Numbered from the stretch's first letter, positions 1-12,608 are shown. The stretch: 64,000 bases of DNA from Chiridota heheva (GCA_020152595.1 JAIGNY010004483.1:124001-188000), one strand, 5' to 3'. Translations and numbers: made by a program. The notes: a model not told the origin generated them from the sequence alone.

Positions 1-1727
1 AAGGGTGGAGGTACGGTAATGCTTTGTCAGGGGTCCGTGTTTTTGTAGGGGTTGTGTTTATCTTAGGGTTGGTGTTTGTTTAGGGATATCTTTATGACTG
101 AGATAATCAATTCTTTTCAAACTGTGTTCAATGTTCAAAGTGATGAGGTTAAATAATGTGTCATTGCATTTTTGGGTAATTATCAAGTGTTTTGTTTACC
201 TGGGCCATTTCCATGATGTTAAAGCAAAATAAACATGGAACTTAAAAAAAAAGAAAACAGTTGTTAGTCATTTGTGGGCTGTAGTATGTGGTTAAAAATA
301 ATACTATTTTCCAAGTATAGATGCAATTTGTTTAGTTCTATAGGCTAAAATCCTTTAAAGGTTAATGTTCTTAAACTCTTTACAAGATAATTAACATGAT
401 GTGAAGATAAATAATTACATTAAAATTGAATTATTACAAATTTCAATTTATGTGCAGTTATGTAGCAACATACAGTACTATACTTCAATCCTATAAAGAT
501 ATATATATTTTTTAGCTGGATTTAAAGAAAGAAAAAAAATTGTTTAGAAAATCACTGACATTTCCTGTTTCTGATATTTGCTACCTGACTTTTTCAAAGA
601 CAGGAAAGTGATGGACATCTGATGCAAAATGACAGCCAGTAACAAGAATCTGTAAAAAAAAAATGTTTGACACAGACACAGATCCACAATATATGCACAT
701 CTTAAGTGTATAGTGTACAACCTACAGTAGGGCTTCTTATCGACACCATTTTGCTGATATAACCTGGTGCCTGACAATTGATGGACAGACATTAAAGGAT
801 TAGTTCAGTGGTCAAGCAAGCTTATCTTACATGAAAGAGGAGTTTAATACAAACAAAATATAGAAACAAAATGGTGAAGAAAGCATTCAAAAATCTCATT
901 GTGATAAGGAGATATTTGAGTTAAAGTTTGGTACCATTTGTGTAGAAACGACTGAAATTGGACTAAATGTAATATCATAGCCTCAGATTCCTCAAAGTCT
1001 TTATGTATTCTATCATATTTTGTTTTGCGATTTTGTGGCCTTAAAGCCATGGGATATGTCAAAAAAGTAGTAAAACTGAATCTAGGAAGGATATTTATAA
1101 TATGTATTTATAATATACCACCTGAAGAAAGTTTGAGGAAAAATATTATAAATAGTGAAAAAATCGAATAAGCTTTCTTTAAAATACATAAAGACTTTGA
1201 GGAATCTGAGGCTGTGACATCACAACTAGTCTGATTTCAGTCGTTTCTACAGAAATAATACCAAACTTTAAACTTGAATATCTCCTTAACAGAATTAGAT
1301 TTTTGAAGGCTATTTTCACTATTTTGTTTCTTTTGAAGTCCTCTTTCATATACGATAACCATGCTTGCCTAGTGAACTACTCCTTTAAATTGTAATTCAC
1401 ATGACTTGTCCTTCTCCTTAAAAATTTGTTCCAGCAAATCATAACCACAAACTTACTGTAGCAAATAGTGAGACCACTTTATCTTAATTAAAATAACCAC
1501 ACAATAAGGACTTCATCCATTGCCAATATGATACTCAGCACCAACTTCTACAACAACTAAGGTTTTCAGAATAAAGAAAATAAAGAGGACAAATCTGACC
1601 CGACCTGGTTATGTATCAGGTCGGGTCTGACTGTTTGAAACTTTAAGGAGCAGAACAACTAATGAGCTTTCTATTGGTAGCCAGTGGAGTTGTACAATTA
1701 TAATATTTTCAATATTTATTTCTGCAG
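1..1727 (+). other. Intron or upstream part of the LAR-type gene
   Basis: This is the sequence before the Ig1 exon. It holds a family A foldback element (792-1388) and otherwise AT-rich DNA with no recognisable exon. A signal-peptide exon is expected upstream, outside the window. Nothing coding is seen in 1-791. Confidence 0.6.
792..1388. mobile_element. Family A foldback element, full copy
   Basis: It starts TTAAAGGATTAGTTCAGTGG and ends with the inverted equivalent (…ACTCCTTTAA). The left and right ends are inverted repeats of roughly 200 bp, including the paired blocks around GTGATGTCA/TGACATCAC and CTCAGATTCCTCAAAG/CTTTGAGGAATCTGAG. The unpaired centre contains GATATGTCAAAAAAGTAGT. It encodes no protein. 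TTAA at both edges is either the target duplication or part of the end. Confidence 0.8.
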
Positions 1728-2015
1728 ATCCTCCTGTCATTACAACACCTCTCAAAGAAGAAAAGGGCATTGAATTCGGAATCATCGCATTTGTTTGCGA
1801 GGCTATTGCCGACTCAACAATCACATTTACCTGGGAGAAAGATGATTCAAGGGTACCGGCTAAAAGAGCCAAAATCTATGATTATGATGACGGACATGGT
1901 TCTGTGCTCCGCATTGATTACTTGAGAAAACCCAAGGATGTAGGAATATACAAGTGCATTGCTACGACAGACGATGGAGAGAGCAGATCTCAAGCATCGT
2001 TGTCCATTTATGCTG
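1728..2015 (+). CDS. LAR-type receptor tyrosine phosphatase, exon encoding Ig-like domain 1
   Basis: This single 288-nt exon encodes one complete I-set immunoglobulin domain of 96 residues. The acceptor is TTTATTTCTGCAG and the donor is G|GTGAGT, both phase 1, so the exon is a symmetric module. The first codon is split across the intron. Visible Ig landmarks are Cys24, Trp36, the Leu-Arg-Ile strand at 61-63, and the Asp-x-Gly-x-Tyr-x-Cys motif at 71-77 (KPKDVGIYKC). The order of PPV at the start, GSVLRI and LRKPKD in the middle, and a GE-containing end matches the first Ig domain of LAR/PTPRD/PTPRS/PTPRF, which faces outside the cell and binds glycosaminoglycans and synaptic organisers. The basic loop after Trp36 is replaced by EKDDSR. 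The family call rests on this exon together with the Ig2 exon downstream. Any single I-set domain could belong to another cell-surface protein. Confidence 0.82.
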
Positions 2016-2429
2016 GTGAGTAGTAGTTAGATTCACATATTTATTTGCTTGTGGGAGGGGGAGGGTGTCGAACTGTACTTGCAGGATTTGGCAAGATGGC
2101 TTTTTTGGTGGTTTCAGAAAGCTGATGTAAGCATGTCTAAATTTGACCTATAAACACTTTTTTTCTCCAAATGTGTGTTGACATGGATGTGGGAAGAAGC
2201 ATGACCCCAGCTTTTCAGAAAATCCAGATCCCCACATACCTTTTCTTTTTCTTCTTCACACAAACCCAAGTTCTGTCTTAAGAGCAAAATCATGAAAAAG
2301 AAATGAAGATGAAAGTATTTAAGGGTTTGCTTCCCATCTCCCCACTCAAAAACATTTTTTTGGTATCGTTGTCAATAGTGTAGATGCTTTCATACAGAGC
2401 ACTATAAAGGTGCTTCCCCCATCCCCATG

Positions 2430-2760
2430 CAGTTTCTTTTTTGCACTACTTTCATAGTGCAGGTGTCTTTCTTTCTCTATAACAAAAATTGTCTTTTTTT
2501 CATCATTTTCGTAGTGCAGGTCCCAAAAAATAAGGCTTTACTGTATTAATATTGTACTGCTGGTCCATTTTTACAATTTTTTTGTTGAATACTCATACTG
2601 CAGGTATCAAAATTGACTTCTTTCATAGTGCGGATATCCAAATTGTATAATTTCATACTGCAGTTACCATAAAATCCAGTCATTCTGTGGGTATGTTTTT
2701 CGGTTGGTGGGCTGCACTCCTACCACTTTTAGTATGAAGTTCCCCCTACCTCTCCCCACC
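2430..2760 (+). repeat. Family F dispersed repeat with internal CATACTGCAGGT-like units, copy 1
   Basis: Degenerate units of about 30-50 bp, each holding TTTCATA(G/C)TGCAGGT followed by TATCAAAATT-like sequence, run from 2444 to about 2680. The last part (CTACCACTTTTAGTATG, 2717-2735) is also found after the array at 35.5-35.8 kb, so this is a dispersed element with a repeat array inside it. No coding function is seen. Confidence 0.6.
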
Positions 2761-3504
2761 TTCCTTCTCCTCCCTTGCCTACATGTAGATGTCAATTTGC
2801 AAATTAAAGCTTCTGTTTGATTCATTTTACAACAAGAGGTCAGCAGTGTTGCAAGTATCCACTTTCATGCTTTCACTACTGCAGAAAATGCACCCTTGAA
2901 ACCCATTTGTGCTTTACACCAAATTTGAAAAATCAATAACTAGCTTTATTGTTCCATGGTATTATTTGTATTGGTCATCCCCAGTGTACAGGAATAACAA
3001 CTCTGGTATTAGTCATAGCTGTCGCCAGTGCCCACTTAGTGGACAAATGGTAGAGGACAAATAAGGTTTAATGAGTGGTCAGCTGATAATTTTAATACTT
3101 TACAAACAAGAGTGAATTAGGTTGTTACTCTGAACAGAACAAAGTGAGAGATAAGAGTATGACTAATAATAGAGGGCTCCCATGCAGTATGATGAATGAT
3201 ACTAATTAAGTATTAATCTGTTGGGTCAAAATGAAAACTCCAGTATAATAAAGAGGCTCAATATATATGTCTTGAAATGCTGCTATTTTACGAAGGAACG
3301 AGCTCAAAATATTGGTAAGTGTACCAAAGGAACTTGTCGGAATAGTTAATATATTATGAGGCATCAAAATTAATGCATAAAAGTTGAAAACGCTGTAAAA
3401 TGGTTGATTTTTAACTGATTCTCACATAATTTTTGGCTCCTTCACGGTTTTGATTTAAATGCGCAATTTAGCTATTATTGCCTCTGCACATCTTCAGACC
3501 TAAT

Positions 3505-3575
3505 ATAACCCTCACTCTACCACACGGAGATATTATCGTCGTTTTGGGTGCCCCATCTTTTACTCCGTTGCGGCA
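3505..3575 (+). mobile_element. Partial copy of element D
   Basis: ATAACCCTCACTCTACCAC and the following GTCGTTTTGGGTGCCCCAT match the left part of the complete element at 3700-3794, about 195 bp further on in the same orientation. The right inverted end is missing here. Confidence 0.5.
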
Positions 3576-3609
3576 AGTGTGTTAACTCAAAAAATATATG
3601 CTGCATGAT

Positions 3610-3630
3610 CCCGGTGGGCGGCCCACCGGG
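3610..3630. other. GC-rich perfect hairpin
   Basis: The arms CCCGGTGGGC and GCCCACCGGG pair perfectly over 10 bp with one central G, in an otherwise AT-rich neighbourhood between the two D element copies. It could form a very stable stem in DNA or RNA. Its function is unknown. Confidence 0.7.
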
Positions 3631-3699
3631 TCACTGAAGCTGAACGAGCCGGACTCTGCTGCTTAGGAGACAGAGGACCCTTCAATGTTTAGCCTGTGC

Positions 3700-3794
3700 T
3701 TAACCCTTACTCTACCACGTCGTTTTGGGTGCCCCATATTTGACTCCGCCTCCCAAACGTGTTTTTAAAAAAGTGCTGGTAAAGTAAGGGTTAA
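3700..3794. mobile_element. Element D, 95-bp piggyBac-like miniature element
   Basis: TTAACCCTTACTCTACCA (3700-3717) and TGGTAAAGTAAGGGTTAA (3777-3794) are inverted repeats matching at 17 of 18 positions. A TTAA site followed by CCCT is the hallmark of piggyBac ends. The interior (GTCGTTTTGGGTGCCCCAT) has no open frame. Confidence 0.6.
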
Positions 3795-5164
3795 AGAGAA
3801 GTACAGGTATGCAGAAAAACCTTATTACATTTTGCAGTAAAAAGAAGATCAGAAATTCAAACTTCAGTTGTCAGGAACACAAAACGTCTTGTCCTATTTT
3901 CTGAATGAGAAGTTGCCAGTGATGAGAGCCTCATTTGGAATCGATATCATTGAATTTGGAATACAAGTTCATTGTAGGACCTCTCATTGGTTATGCCAGG
4001 TACAAAGTGGAAAATCAATAAAGATGAAATTATCAAGGATTGCTGGAGGAAAAGAAAATATAGAGAATGAAAGGAAGGAGATAGAATGAAAGGAAAGAGA
4101 TAGGGAGTCAAAGCACATCTCTAGGTTGTAGTAATATTGATTAAACGTTCTTGGTTTATGAATCCGGGAATGGAGATGATAACTGCATGCCTTGTTGGAG
4201 TGTTAAGGTGGAAGATAGCTTTCTTACAAGTGCATCTTGCACCCAATTGAAGATTACGATTGTCTCGGGGGGCTTCTTCTGGCACAATTGAAGAAACGAA
4301 TTAATCTTGTACAGTATATATCGTATGATAGATCTTGCTGAACTTTAATCACCATCTCATATTAATAAAGGGAGATCATAATATAGTGTTTCTTTGATTT
4401 ACATTTTTCCTCTCAAAGTGAAAATAACATCTACCCTGGGTCTGATTATCGCCTAATTTGAAGAAATAAATCGGAATAGTTTTTCCCGATAAACTTCTCA
4501 GTTACTCACAGATCCGAGTTTGATGAAAAAGAAATAAATATTTGGTTGCGTTGCAAGATAAAGGGAAGGAGTAGTAATGAATTGAGTTGGGAAAAATCGT
4601 AATTTTTTTTTTTTTTTTGTGCGTTTCCAATATTTCCTATGGGGACATGTGGGTCATTAATTTCTTTTCATTATTTATTTTACTGGCTGCTAAATCCTCT
4701 CTCATTAGGTTGATGAGATGGTTATAAATATTTTGGTTAAAATGGAAGAGAATGGATAGCATTCGTCACAGTGTGTGGTAACATTTTGCATTTCATGATC
4801 TTGCATGTCGTAGTTCTGGCATGATAATGACAAATGTTTGTTATTTTATTCCAGTCTTTCTGGATGACTACGTGCACTATCATTTCAGATGTAGCAATTA
4901 TGTTCTCATGCTGTTTGAAAACAGTAGCAATTAGTGATAAATAACTCATTTTAATGTCATACTTATTCTCTTATTAGGAGTAGATATGAAACATGGTAGT
5001 TCACAGGTGTCTGCTGGTGACGCCGCTTAAGATGTTTTATGACGTAATTAATTTTTATTCATCATAATGTCTGGGTTTCATTTCAAATGATAGCTGTGAG
5101 AACATCTTAACTGAGCATATCTGTTAACTGCAAGAAATTAATTTAAACAATAAGCGTTCCAAAA

Positions 5165-5405
5165 TGCCAGTCCATGAAAGAGGATAAGAGATGGAACAAA
5201 ATGGGTAAAAAGTTATCCTTTATGAAGGAAATAATCATCTTCTATCATGTATGCAGAGAAGTGACTGAAATCAGACTACTGTAGAATCAAAATAAAAACC
5301 CACAAAGGTCAAATTTGTGTATCTTGAAATATTTTCTGAACCAGAAACTTTGGATATGTCAGAAAGTACTAACTAAAACAACAGACAAGTGAACTATTAC
5401 TGAAG
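5165..5405. mobile_element. Highly decayed family A-like segment
   Basis: CATGAAAGAGGA, AACAAAATGG, GTGACTGAAATCAGACTA and GGATATGTCA appear in the order seen in family A, with large gaps and no clear ends. It is probably an old copy. Confidence 0.35.
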
Positions 5406-6126
5406 ATATTTTGAAGAAAAGAAAAACAGAATTTGGTTCCGATTTGTAAAGTATTACGTGGAATCAAATTTTGATACAATACATGCAAATGTTGAGGGTG
5501 TGACAGACAACAACAAGCATTTGAAACAAACTTTGCCAGTGTGTTGCAAAGTGACCTTGCAGTGTAAAATGTGATGTCATATGGGCAGAAAGACGATTCT
5601 TACATATTTTTATAAAACGAAGAAATGTTTTTCTATTACTGTAGAATGTAAGGTTCATGTCATGGGCAAAACGTGTCCTTATAAAGTATATGTTATACCC
5701 CATCTCAGTAAATGAACAAAAAATGTCTTTCAGTAATTTAGGAAGAGGCAATTTATTTTCAAAGAAATACAAAAAATAATACCAACTTGGATTAGCCTGT
5801 ATGAAATCACACTGTACACTGTGAGGTCGCTTTTCAACACACTCGTGTAGTCTTGATGAAATGCAATAACTCCTAAACGGAAAAAAAAAAAGACATGGAT
5901 TTTATCCAAATTGTTTCTTTCATAGCTATAATTCAAAATGATAAGTCTCGGGAACATTCCTTTAAATTACGTAACGTAAAAAAAATAGGAACTAATATGC
6001 CTAGGCTATAGGAATAATATGCTTAGTTAATTATTATGGGGAGCTGAATAAAAGCTCTCTGTTCCTACCCTTGGTCACCTTTTAAGCAGTCTAATTTCTT
6101 CTTAAAGTTCATTCAGTCCTAACTGA

Positions 6127-6732
6127 TTAAAGGAATTTTCCCATGGATCTTCATTTTTTTTCAAACATGATAGAAAACAATTTTTGAATCAAAGTGGTGA
6201 AAAAAGTATGTTAATATCTTATTCCGTTTAGAAGTAATGAAATTTCTAATTATTTTTGAATTTGGAAAAAAAGTGACTGATTTGGCAACATCTGTGATGT
6301 CATAGAGATAATTTCAACAAAACGTCTTTTGTATAAACTTTCTTTTGTATTTCTTTAAAAATGATTTGGATTTTTTCTTATTGTAAATGTGATGTACATC
6401 AAGAAAAAACAAATAATATGTTTTCTTGTAAATTATATATTCCACACTATCTCTATCTATAATGAACCAAAAATGCTGTTTGAAAATGTAAAAAAAGTGT
6501 GATTAAATTGATAAGAAATACATAAGAACTGTGCTGGAAGTGCCTTGATGATATCACCAGGCTGAAGGACATAATACCATACGAGGTGTTTTAAGAACAT
6601 TTTTCAACTCTTTAAATTGTTTAAACTTTTAAAAAGAAAAAGATATTAACATCGTTTTTTCACCACTTTGTTTCTACAAATTTTCTCTATCATATATGAA
6701 AAAATGAAAATCCATGGGAATATTCTTTTTAG
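6127..6732. mobile_element. Diverged family B foldback element
   Basis: It begins TTAAAGGAATTTTCCCATGG and ends CCATGGGAATATTCTTTTTA, with a TGTGATGTCATAGAGA-like centre shared with family B. It is more diverged than the copies at 7.9, 38.4 and 59.8 kb, and the right TTAA is lost. Confidence 0.55.
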
Positions 6733-7103
6733 AAGTCGGCGGTTATTCCTTGTCCCTTGGGGCATGATACTTCAGAGAGAGAAAAAAAAAAAAGCACTGG
6801 AAAAACAAAACAGATATATATCTGCCCTGGATTGTGGCAGGTCTGCTTGCTAGTGAGTTGCTGGTTTCTTCCAGGGTCAATAAAATATGAGAAGTAAATG
6901 TCAAATACATCCTTCTGTTGAAAGTTGACTTATTTATTAGTATTTGGGATGGTGTGAAAGAAATTAAGCCGTGTACTCACTCACTTATATCCGGATCATA
7001 GTTTTCCTGATGATAAACCAGCTCGATAATTGTAAAAAGATTGTCACTTGTTCTAACCTGAGTGTGAGCTTGTGATGAGACCATGTAGTACTGGTGATCT
7101 GTT

Positions 7104-7145
7104 CAATCAATCAATCACTGATATTTATAGAGCGCCAACCTCCCC
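7104..7145 (+). repeat. CAAT repeats next to an AGAGCGCCAA motif
   Basis: TTCAATCAATCAATCACTGA is followed by TATTTATAGAGCGCCAA. A similar AATCAATCAATCAATG plus TTTTAGAGCACCCAA occurs at 38329-38361, and TTTATATAGCGC at 27461. This looks like the end of a short dispersed repeat. Confidence 0.4.
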
Positions 7146-7743
7146 CCCTCTCTCCCCTCAAAAAATAAAAATAATACAAAATAAATTAATAGATAAAAAA
7201 TAAAATAAAGAAATCACTAAGATACTATACAACTAAGAACAAACTGCAAGAAAAGTCAATAAAAATAGATGGAAAATATAAAACACAAATATGGTAATTA
7301 AAAATATACCTCACTGACTATGAGTATGAGTAAACTGCAAGTGGAAAGGCGAGTTATTGAAATAACCTAAAAATGTAACAGAGCAGGCTCTCTGTTCAAG
7401 TGAAATGAACAAGCTGTAGCAGGAGACTGATCTTAATGCATTTACAGATGCTATTATTTATTGGTGGAGATGATTGTCTGCTTCGGATTATGATCCTATG
7501 AATCAAGTGAATGTGATCAGATTCAGCGATCATTTTCACAGAAAAAAAGAAAACCCCCGGATCTGATCGTAAGCTTGTACTTAAGTGAGAACACGCTTGT
7601 AGAACCAAGAGTAAATTCTGTCCTGGTTTATTTTTGGAGAAAATACCTTCATCATAATGATCCTGTAACCAGAAACCTGCTATCAATATCAAGTTTAATT
7701 CTGGGTGCCTGGATAACATACTTTCAGCCACCCACAAAGATTG

Positions 7744-7904
7744 GGAGGGAGGGTGTATTGGGGAGAGGGGGTGTATTGGGTAGGGGGGTGTGTTGGGTAG
7801 GGGATTATTAGGGAGGGTGTATTTAAGAGGGTAGTATTGGGGAGGGGGGTGTATTGTGGAGGGGTGTATTAGGGAGGGGGTGTATTGGGGATGGGGGAGT
7901 GTAT
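7744..7904 (+). repeat. G-rich GGGTGTATTGGG minisatellite
   Basis: Irregular units of about 18-24 nt containing GGGGTGTATTGGG abut the left end of a family B element. The many G3-G6 runs on the + strand could form G-quadruplexes. Open frames across it are by-products of the repeat. Confidence 0.75.
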
Positions 7905-8474
7905 TTAAAGGAATATTCCCATGGTTTTTTGTGAAAAAAATATTTGAAAGTGCATACATCTAGAGCCAATTTGGTACAAAAATCAGGTTGATATCGTATT
8001 CCATTCAGGAGATATGGATTTTTAAAGATTTCCCATTGGCATTTTAAAGTTTTTGTACAGTATGATGAATTTGTGTTTGATGATGTCATAGAGACAATTC
8101 TATTGCAATTGTTGATGTATTTGAACGTTAATTAGTTGTTTCTGTATGATTGGAAACAATTTTCCAAAAGTTGTTGAAGTAGGGCATATTTGGCAATGTA
8201 TATCAATACCTAACTTTCATCAATTTATTTTTTAAAGCAGGTTTTACTAATAAAAAAGGATGATAGATTTTTTATTGAAATAATCAACTTTGTGGGAGAT
8301 TGTGTTGCTGTGATGTCATACTGAGCCTTTCCTATTCGTTTATTGGCATTTTTTGTGAACCTTAAAATTTGAATATATCCTGGTAGGAATAACATATCAA
8401 CATGATTTATGTACTTAATTTTTTTTTTTTTTGCTTATGAAAGGTTATGAAAAAACATGGGAATATTCCTTTAA
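7905..8474. mobile_element. Family B foldback element, full copy
   Basis: It begins TTAAAGGAATATTCCCATGG and ends CATGGGAATATTCCTTTAA, with TTAA at both edges. Inside, TTTGATGATGTCATAGAGAC and TGTGATGTCATACTGAGCC mark the two halves. The terminal 20 bp pair well and the inner arms are more diverged. There is no coding frame. Confidence 0.75.
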
Positions 8475-10039
8475 TGGAATTCATGGAGCTGTTAAGTGAA
8501 AGGAACATTGGCTATAACATTTCAATTTGACTTTAAAAGCGAGCATTTAATATGTTGGAAGTAATTATTATGTATGGCGATGTTTGGGGTTATTACAATA
8601 TTTTTATCATCCTCTGACAAATTACTGGAGGATGTAGCTGAGAGGAAATTAGCTGTATGAATTAAATCAATTAACTGTCCATTTCCCTGAAGATGATGTT
8701 TTAGAAGTAGGAACCCCCCCCCCCCCCTCCTCTCTTCCTTTGTCCACCCCCAGAGGCTTATAGGGAAAATCATAGATGGGCCACAACATTGGATAATTTG
8801 GAATGTCAAACTTCAAGGTAATGGTTACAAACTTATATTATTGATGAATTCCAATTTGCACATATGTATTTTGATTATTGAAGAAAAAAAGAAGTGAGTT
8901 ACCTCCTTTCGCCACCCTTTAATCAAGGCTATGTCATACTCTTGTCAGAACCAACAGTTTGTGGCTGTTACCACAGGTAAATAGAATTGCTTTTTCAATG
9001 CTCATCTTACTTTTTCAAATTTGTCTTCCTTATTATTGCAATTAGTCTTTTCCCACAAAAATATTTGATGACTGGTATACTGTCTGTCATGTCCACTCAA
9101 TCAAGGATGGTACATTCCTTGACTAACATGGATTGCTTTACACTAGCATTGATAGCACTCCAAAGAAAGAGATTGTTTGCGATTGTGAAGAGGCTATTTT
9201 TTCTCTCTGGCAGATTCTTTCCTAATAGTCCACACATCCCCTTGGGCCCTCTTTGTAACTCTCACCGTGAAACGGCGCTTTGTGTCTCCTCTCTTTATTC
9301 TTGAAGTAGATAAACTGTAAAATCTGAAAGAAGAAAAAAAAAAAAGCGAGCGCTAGTGCCGCTTGGGTTATTTGCATATCTCCGGAATGGCAATTAGGAC
9401 ATCATTCTTTATGCATGATAGACCGAGCACTTCACTGGTGCTTTGGGTTTTGTTTTGGTAAGCTATTAAAACCGCATATTAAAGTTCTTAAATTTCACGT
9501 GGAGATGATCGGGAGTTGTCATGTGAGGTGCAGAAAATCCGTAAGTGGCTATGAGGTTCGTTTTCCTCTTTTGTTTCAAGAAAATGGTTACGAAGAACGC
9601 TGATCTCCACTTAAAAAAAAAAGAAGAAGGGATTTTGCATTTTCAGATTAGGGTTGAAAGTAGATTTCATGATAATTGTCAATCATTTATGCCAAAGTTC
9701 TATTGTGATAAATACTTAGAACTCCGGGTATTGTTTCACTGCTAAGTACTGTGTGTAATTGTTTGAACTTACTTTGATTACTGTCCTTTGGAAGAGTTGC
9801 AAAAGAAATGCAACGAAAAGTTTGCTAATTGAAAGTGTCAGATTTTCAGTGAAATGGTATTTATTTAATTGTCTGATCATGGTGAGTGATTGTTGGTTGT
9901 GAAGGCAAAAAATGGAGAAAAAACTTTTACAAATGTGCGTCATGAATTGATTTCAATCATTGACTAGTATGTCTTATTTCATTATCTCAGCACCCACATA
10001 TACATTCATGTGGGGATGAGATATTGTTGTCATTTTGCT

Positions 10040-10063
10040 GTATAGGCAATTAACTGCCTATAC
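10040..10063. other. Perfect 9-bp hairpin
   Basis: GTATAGGCA and TGCCTATAC pair fully around a six-base loop, just upstream of the GGTCA-rich tandem array. Its function is unknown. Confidence 0.5.
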
Positions 10064-10289
10064 CTCCCACACTACATGGCCACCCCTTTGATATTAGGGG
10101 GCTGGTGGATCCACCAAAGGGTCTCATATGATGACCTCATATTAGGGGTTATAAGTTTTTTAAATGGGTCAAAATTGTGTGATTTTGGCATATATCTGTA
10201 TGTGTGTGTGTGTGCGCACGCGCAGGCACATATGCAACAATTATTTTTGTGTCTTAGAACTCAAAAACGAATACACACATGAACCAAAA

Positions 10290-11370
10290 TTGGTGGACGG
10301 GTACCCCTGGCCCGGAACTTTTGTGTCCAAGTTTTTGGCTACAAAGGTCACAGGTCAAATAAAAAAAGTTTTGGGTGATAGCTGTATCTTTTGAAGGAAT
10401 TACTTGGTGTCTTTACACGTTGCATATGTGGGTAAAGTTTAACATTTTAACAAAAAATTACTAATTGGAGATCAAAGGTCAAATAAGTGCTTCTTATGCA
10501 AAATTTGGTGCCATTTTAAACTCAAATAGTGCAAGACCTATACCAACCCTATGTTGTGCCATAAAGCTGTTATCCCAGTTAATAGCTCCATGGTTGTACC
10601 ATGTTGCCTTGGTACATAAATTTGTGTCTTGTAGACTCCGTGGTCAAAAGGTCAAAGGTCACAGAGCTATTGACCACTTCACCATTTCCCCTTATAGTTT
10701 ATGTAATGGTAAGTGTGACGTGAGCATGAATGGTGTCATACAATAGAGTACGATTATTGTGCAAAATTTCATAAGTTGGTTCAGTGCTTAGGGTCAAGGT
10801 TCAGAGGTCAAACATGTGATTATTAGGGGTATTTTGTACTAATTTGTACATTTTTGTGGGACTTTGAATTCTGATAGTGCATGACCTACACCAATCCTTT
10901 GTTTGTATTATGATACTGTGGTACATGAACTTGTGTCCCGTAAACTCTGGGGTCAAAAGTTTAAAGGTCATAGAGCCAGTGACCCCTTTTAACCACCACC
11001 CCCCTCCCCTCCCATAGTTTTGGAATGTAAGAGTGATCTTAGCGTGGGTGGTGTCATATAGCAGGGTAAGATATAAATGCCACATCATTTCAGATATTGT
11101 TTTGGTGGTTAGGTTCAAAGTCAAATATGTGATTTTAGGGGGTAATTATGTGGTAAGTTGTACAATTTAGAGTACCACTTTAAACGCCAAGAGGGCAAGA
11201 TCTGTACCAACCTTATGTTGTACCATGACACCTTGGTACATGTACTTGTGTCCTGTAAATCTGGGGTCAATTGGTCAAATGCCACAGAACTAGTATCCTG
11301 TTGCCTCTGGAGTCACAAGGTCAAAAGTTAGAGCTATAGTGACCCTGTTAGCTATTTCCTCTACTGTGCT
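10290..11370 (+). repeat. Diverged ~330-bp tandem array rich in AGGTCA half-sites
   Basis: Three diverged units can be aligned by the shared block AAGACCTATACCAACC / TTGGTACATAAATTTGTGTC / GGTCAAAGGTCA at about 10525, 10873 and 11189. A perfect AGGTCA-A-AGGTCA direct repeat, the DR1 site bound by some nuclear receptors, lies at 10649-10661. Other GGTCA pairs lie at about 10345, 10474, 10796 and 10966. No open frame is conserved between units. Confidence 0.6.
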
Positions 11371-12208
11371 GTATGCTTAATTAAGGTGATGAGATCAGTA
11401 ACTCCATGGACTGCTTTCTTGTTGATTTACCTTCCCACCCCCCCCCCCTTTCTTTCCCCCCCTCCCACCTGGCCACACAATATTCTCTTCTCTGAAAGGC
11501 AGTTTAATCAGTATTATGGGCCTAGTGCCTCAGAAGAGAAATGTCCCTTAACTCCTAGTTTTTTTTTAATTGTTTTTTTAAGCTGGATAGCTGCGTACTC
11601 CAGCAACGCAAAAAAGAAAAAGAAAAAAAGACTGGTGCGTGTAATGTACATGGTCAAACAAAAAATGGAGTAATTTAAAGTGTACCGTTTGGCTTTGTTT
11701 GATTAACAAGAAATTCATTTATTCATATTTACAGCCTAAGGACGATTTCTCAATTGTCTCGGAATCTTTTAACCCCTGTTGGGCACGGAAACTTATTTCA
11801 TTTATTGTATTTCTGTGCCTAATTACCACTTTGATGAACGCTAAGTGCCTCAGATTAAGTGGCATGTCTGTTTTTATTGTGATTCGTAGTTAAGTGGCAA
11901 ATTTGGTTTGAGGTCATTACACATACTTGGTAATGGATTATTGATATTGAGATTAACCAAAAGATGAACAATGATTTTTTTTTTTTTTTGCGAGATGTAA
12001 ATGATTCTTTACACTTCTGGCGAAATGAACAAAAAGGTCACCTGTCGCAGAAGGACTTGACAATGAACTTTTGATTGTACTCCCAGCGAACTGGCAAGGT
12101 GTATAGTTTAGATCAAATGCAATTGAATATTGAGGAAGCAATTTATATTCATAAAAACCTAATGAGCTATCACAGTTTTTTTGTTGTGAAATTTGCATTC
12201 AAATGTTC

Positions 12209-12608
12209 TTAAAGGATTAGTTCAGTGGTCAAGCATGTCCATCATACGTGAAAGAAGACTTTAAAAGAAACAAAATGGTGAAGAAACCATTCAAAAATCT
12301 TATTCCGTTAAGGTGATATTCAAGTTTAAAGCTCTGTCTTATTTGTGTAGAAATGACTGGTGTAGTAAGTCTACTATGGAAGTTTGGTACCTTCATCCTC
12401 ACATTTTTAACAATTGTTAATGTATTTTAAAGAAAATATATTACAAATAGTCTGATTTCAGTCATTCCTACAAAAACGATATCAACTTTAAACTGAAATA
12501 TTTCCTTAATGGAATAAGCTTTGTGAATGCTTTATTTACCATTTTGTTTTCTTTGAAGTCCTCTTTCATATAAGATGGACTTGCTTTACCCCTAAACTAA
12601 TCCTTTAA
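12209..12608. mobile_element. Family A foldback element, internally deleted copy
   Basis: Left end TTAAAGGATTAGTTCAGTGG and right end AAACTAATCCTTTAA are intact with TTAA on both sides, but only about 400 bp lie between. The central GATATGTCA block is missing. The block GTAGTAAGTCTACTATGG joins the arms and is also the insertion target in the copy at 41.5 kb. Confidence 0.75.
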
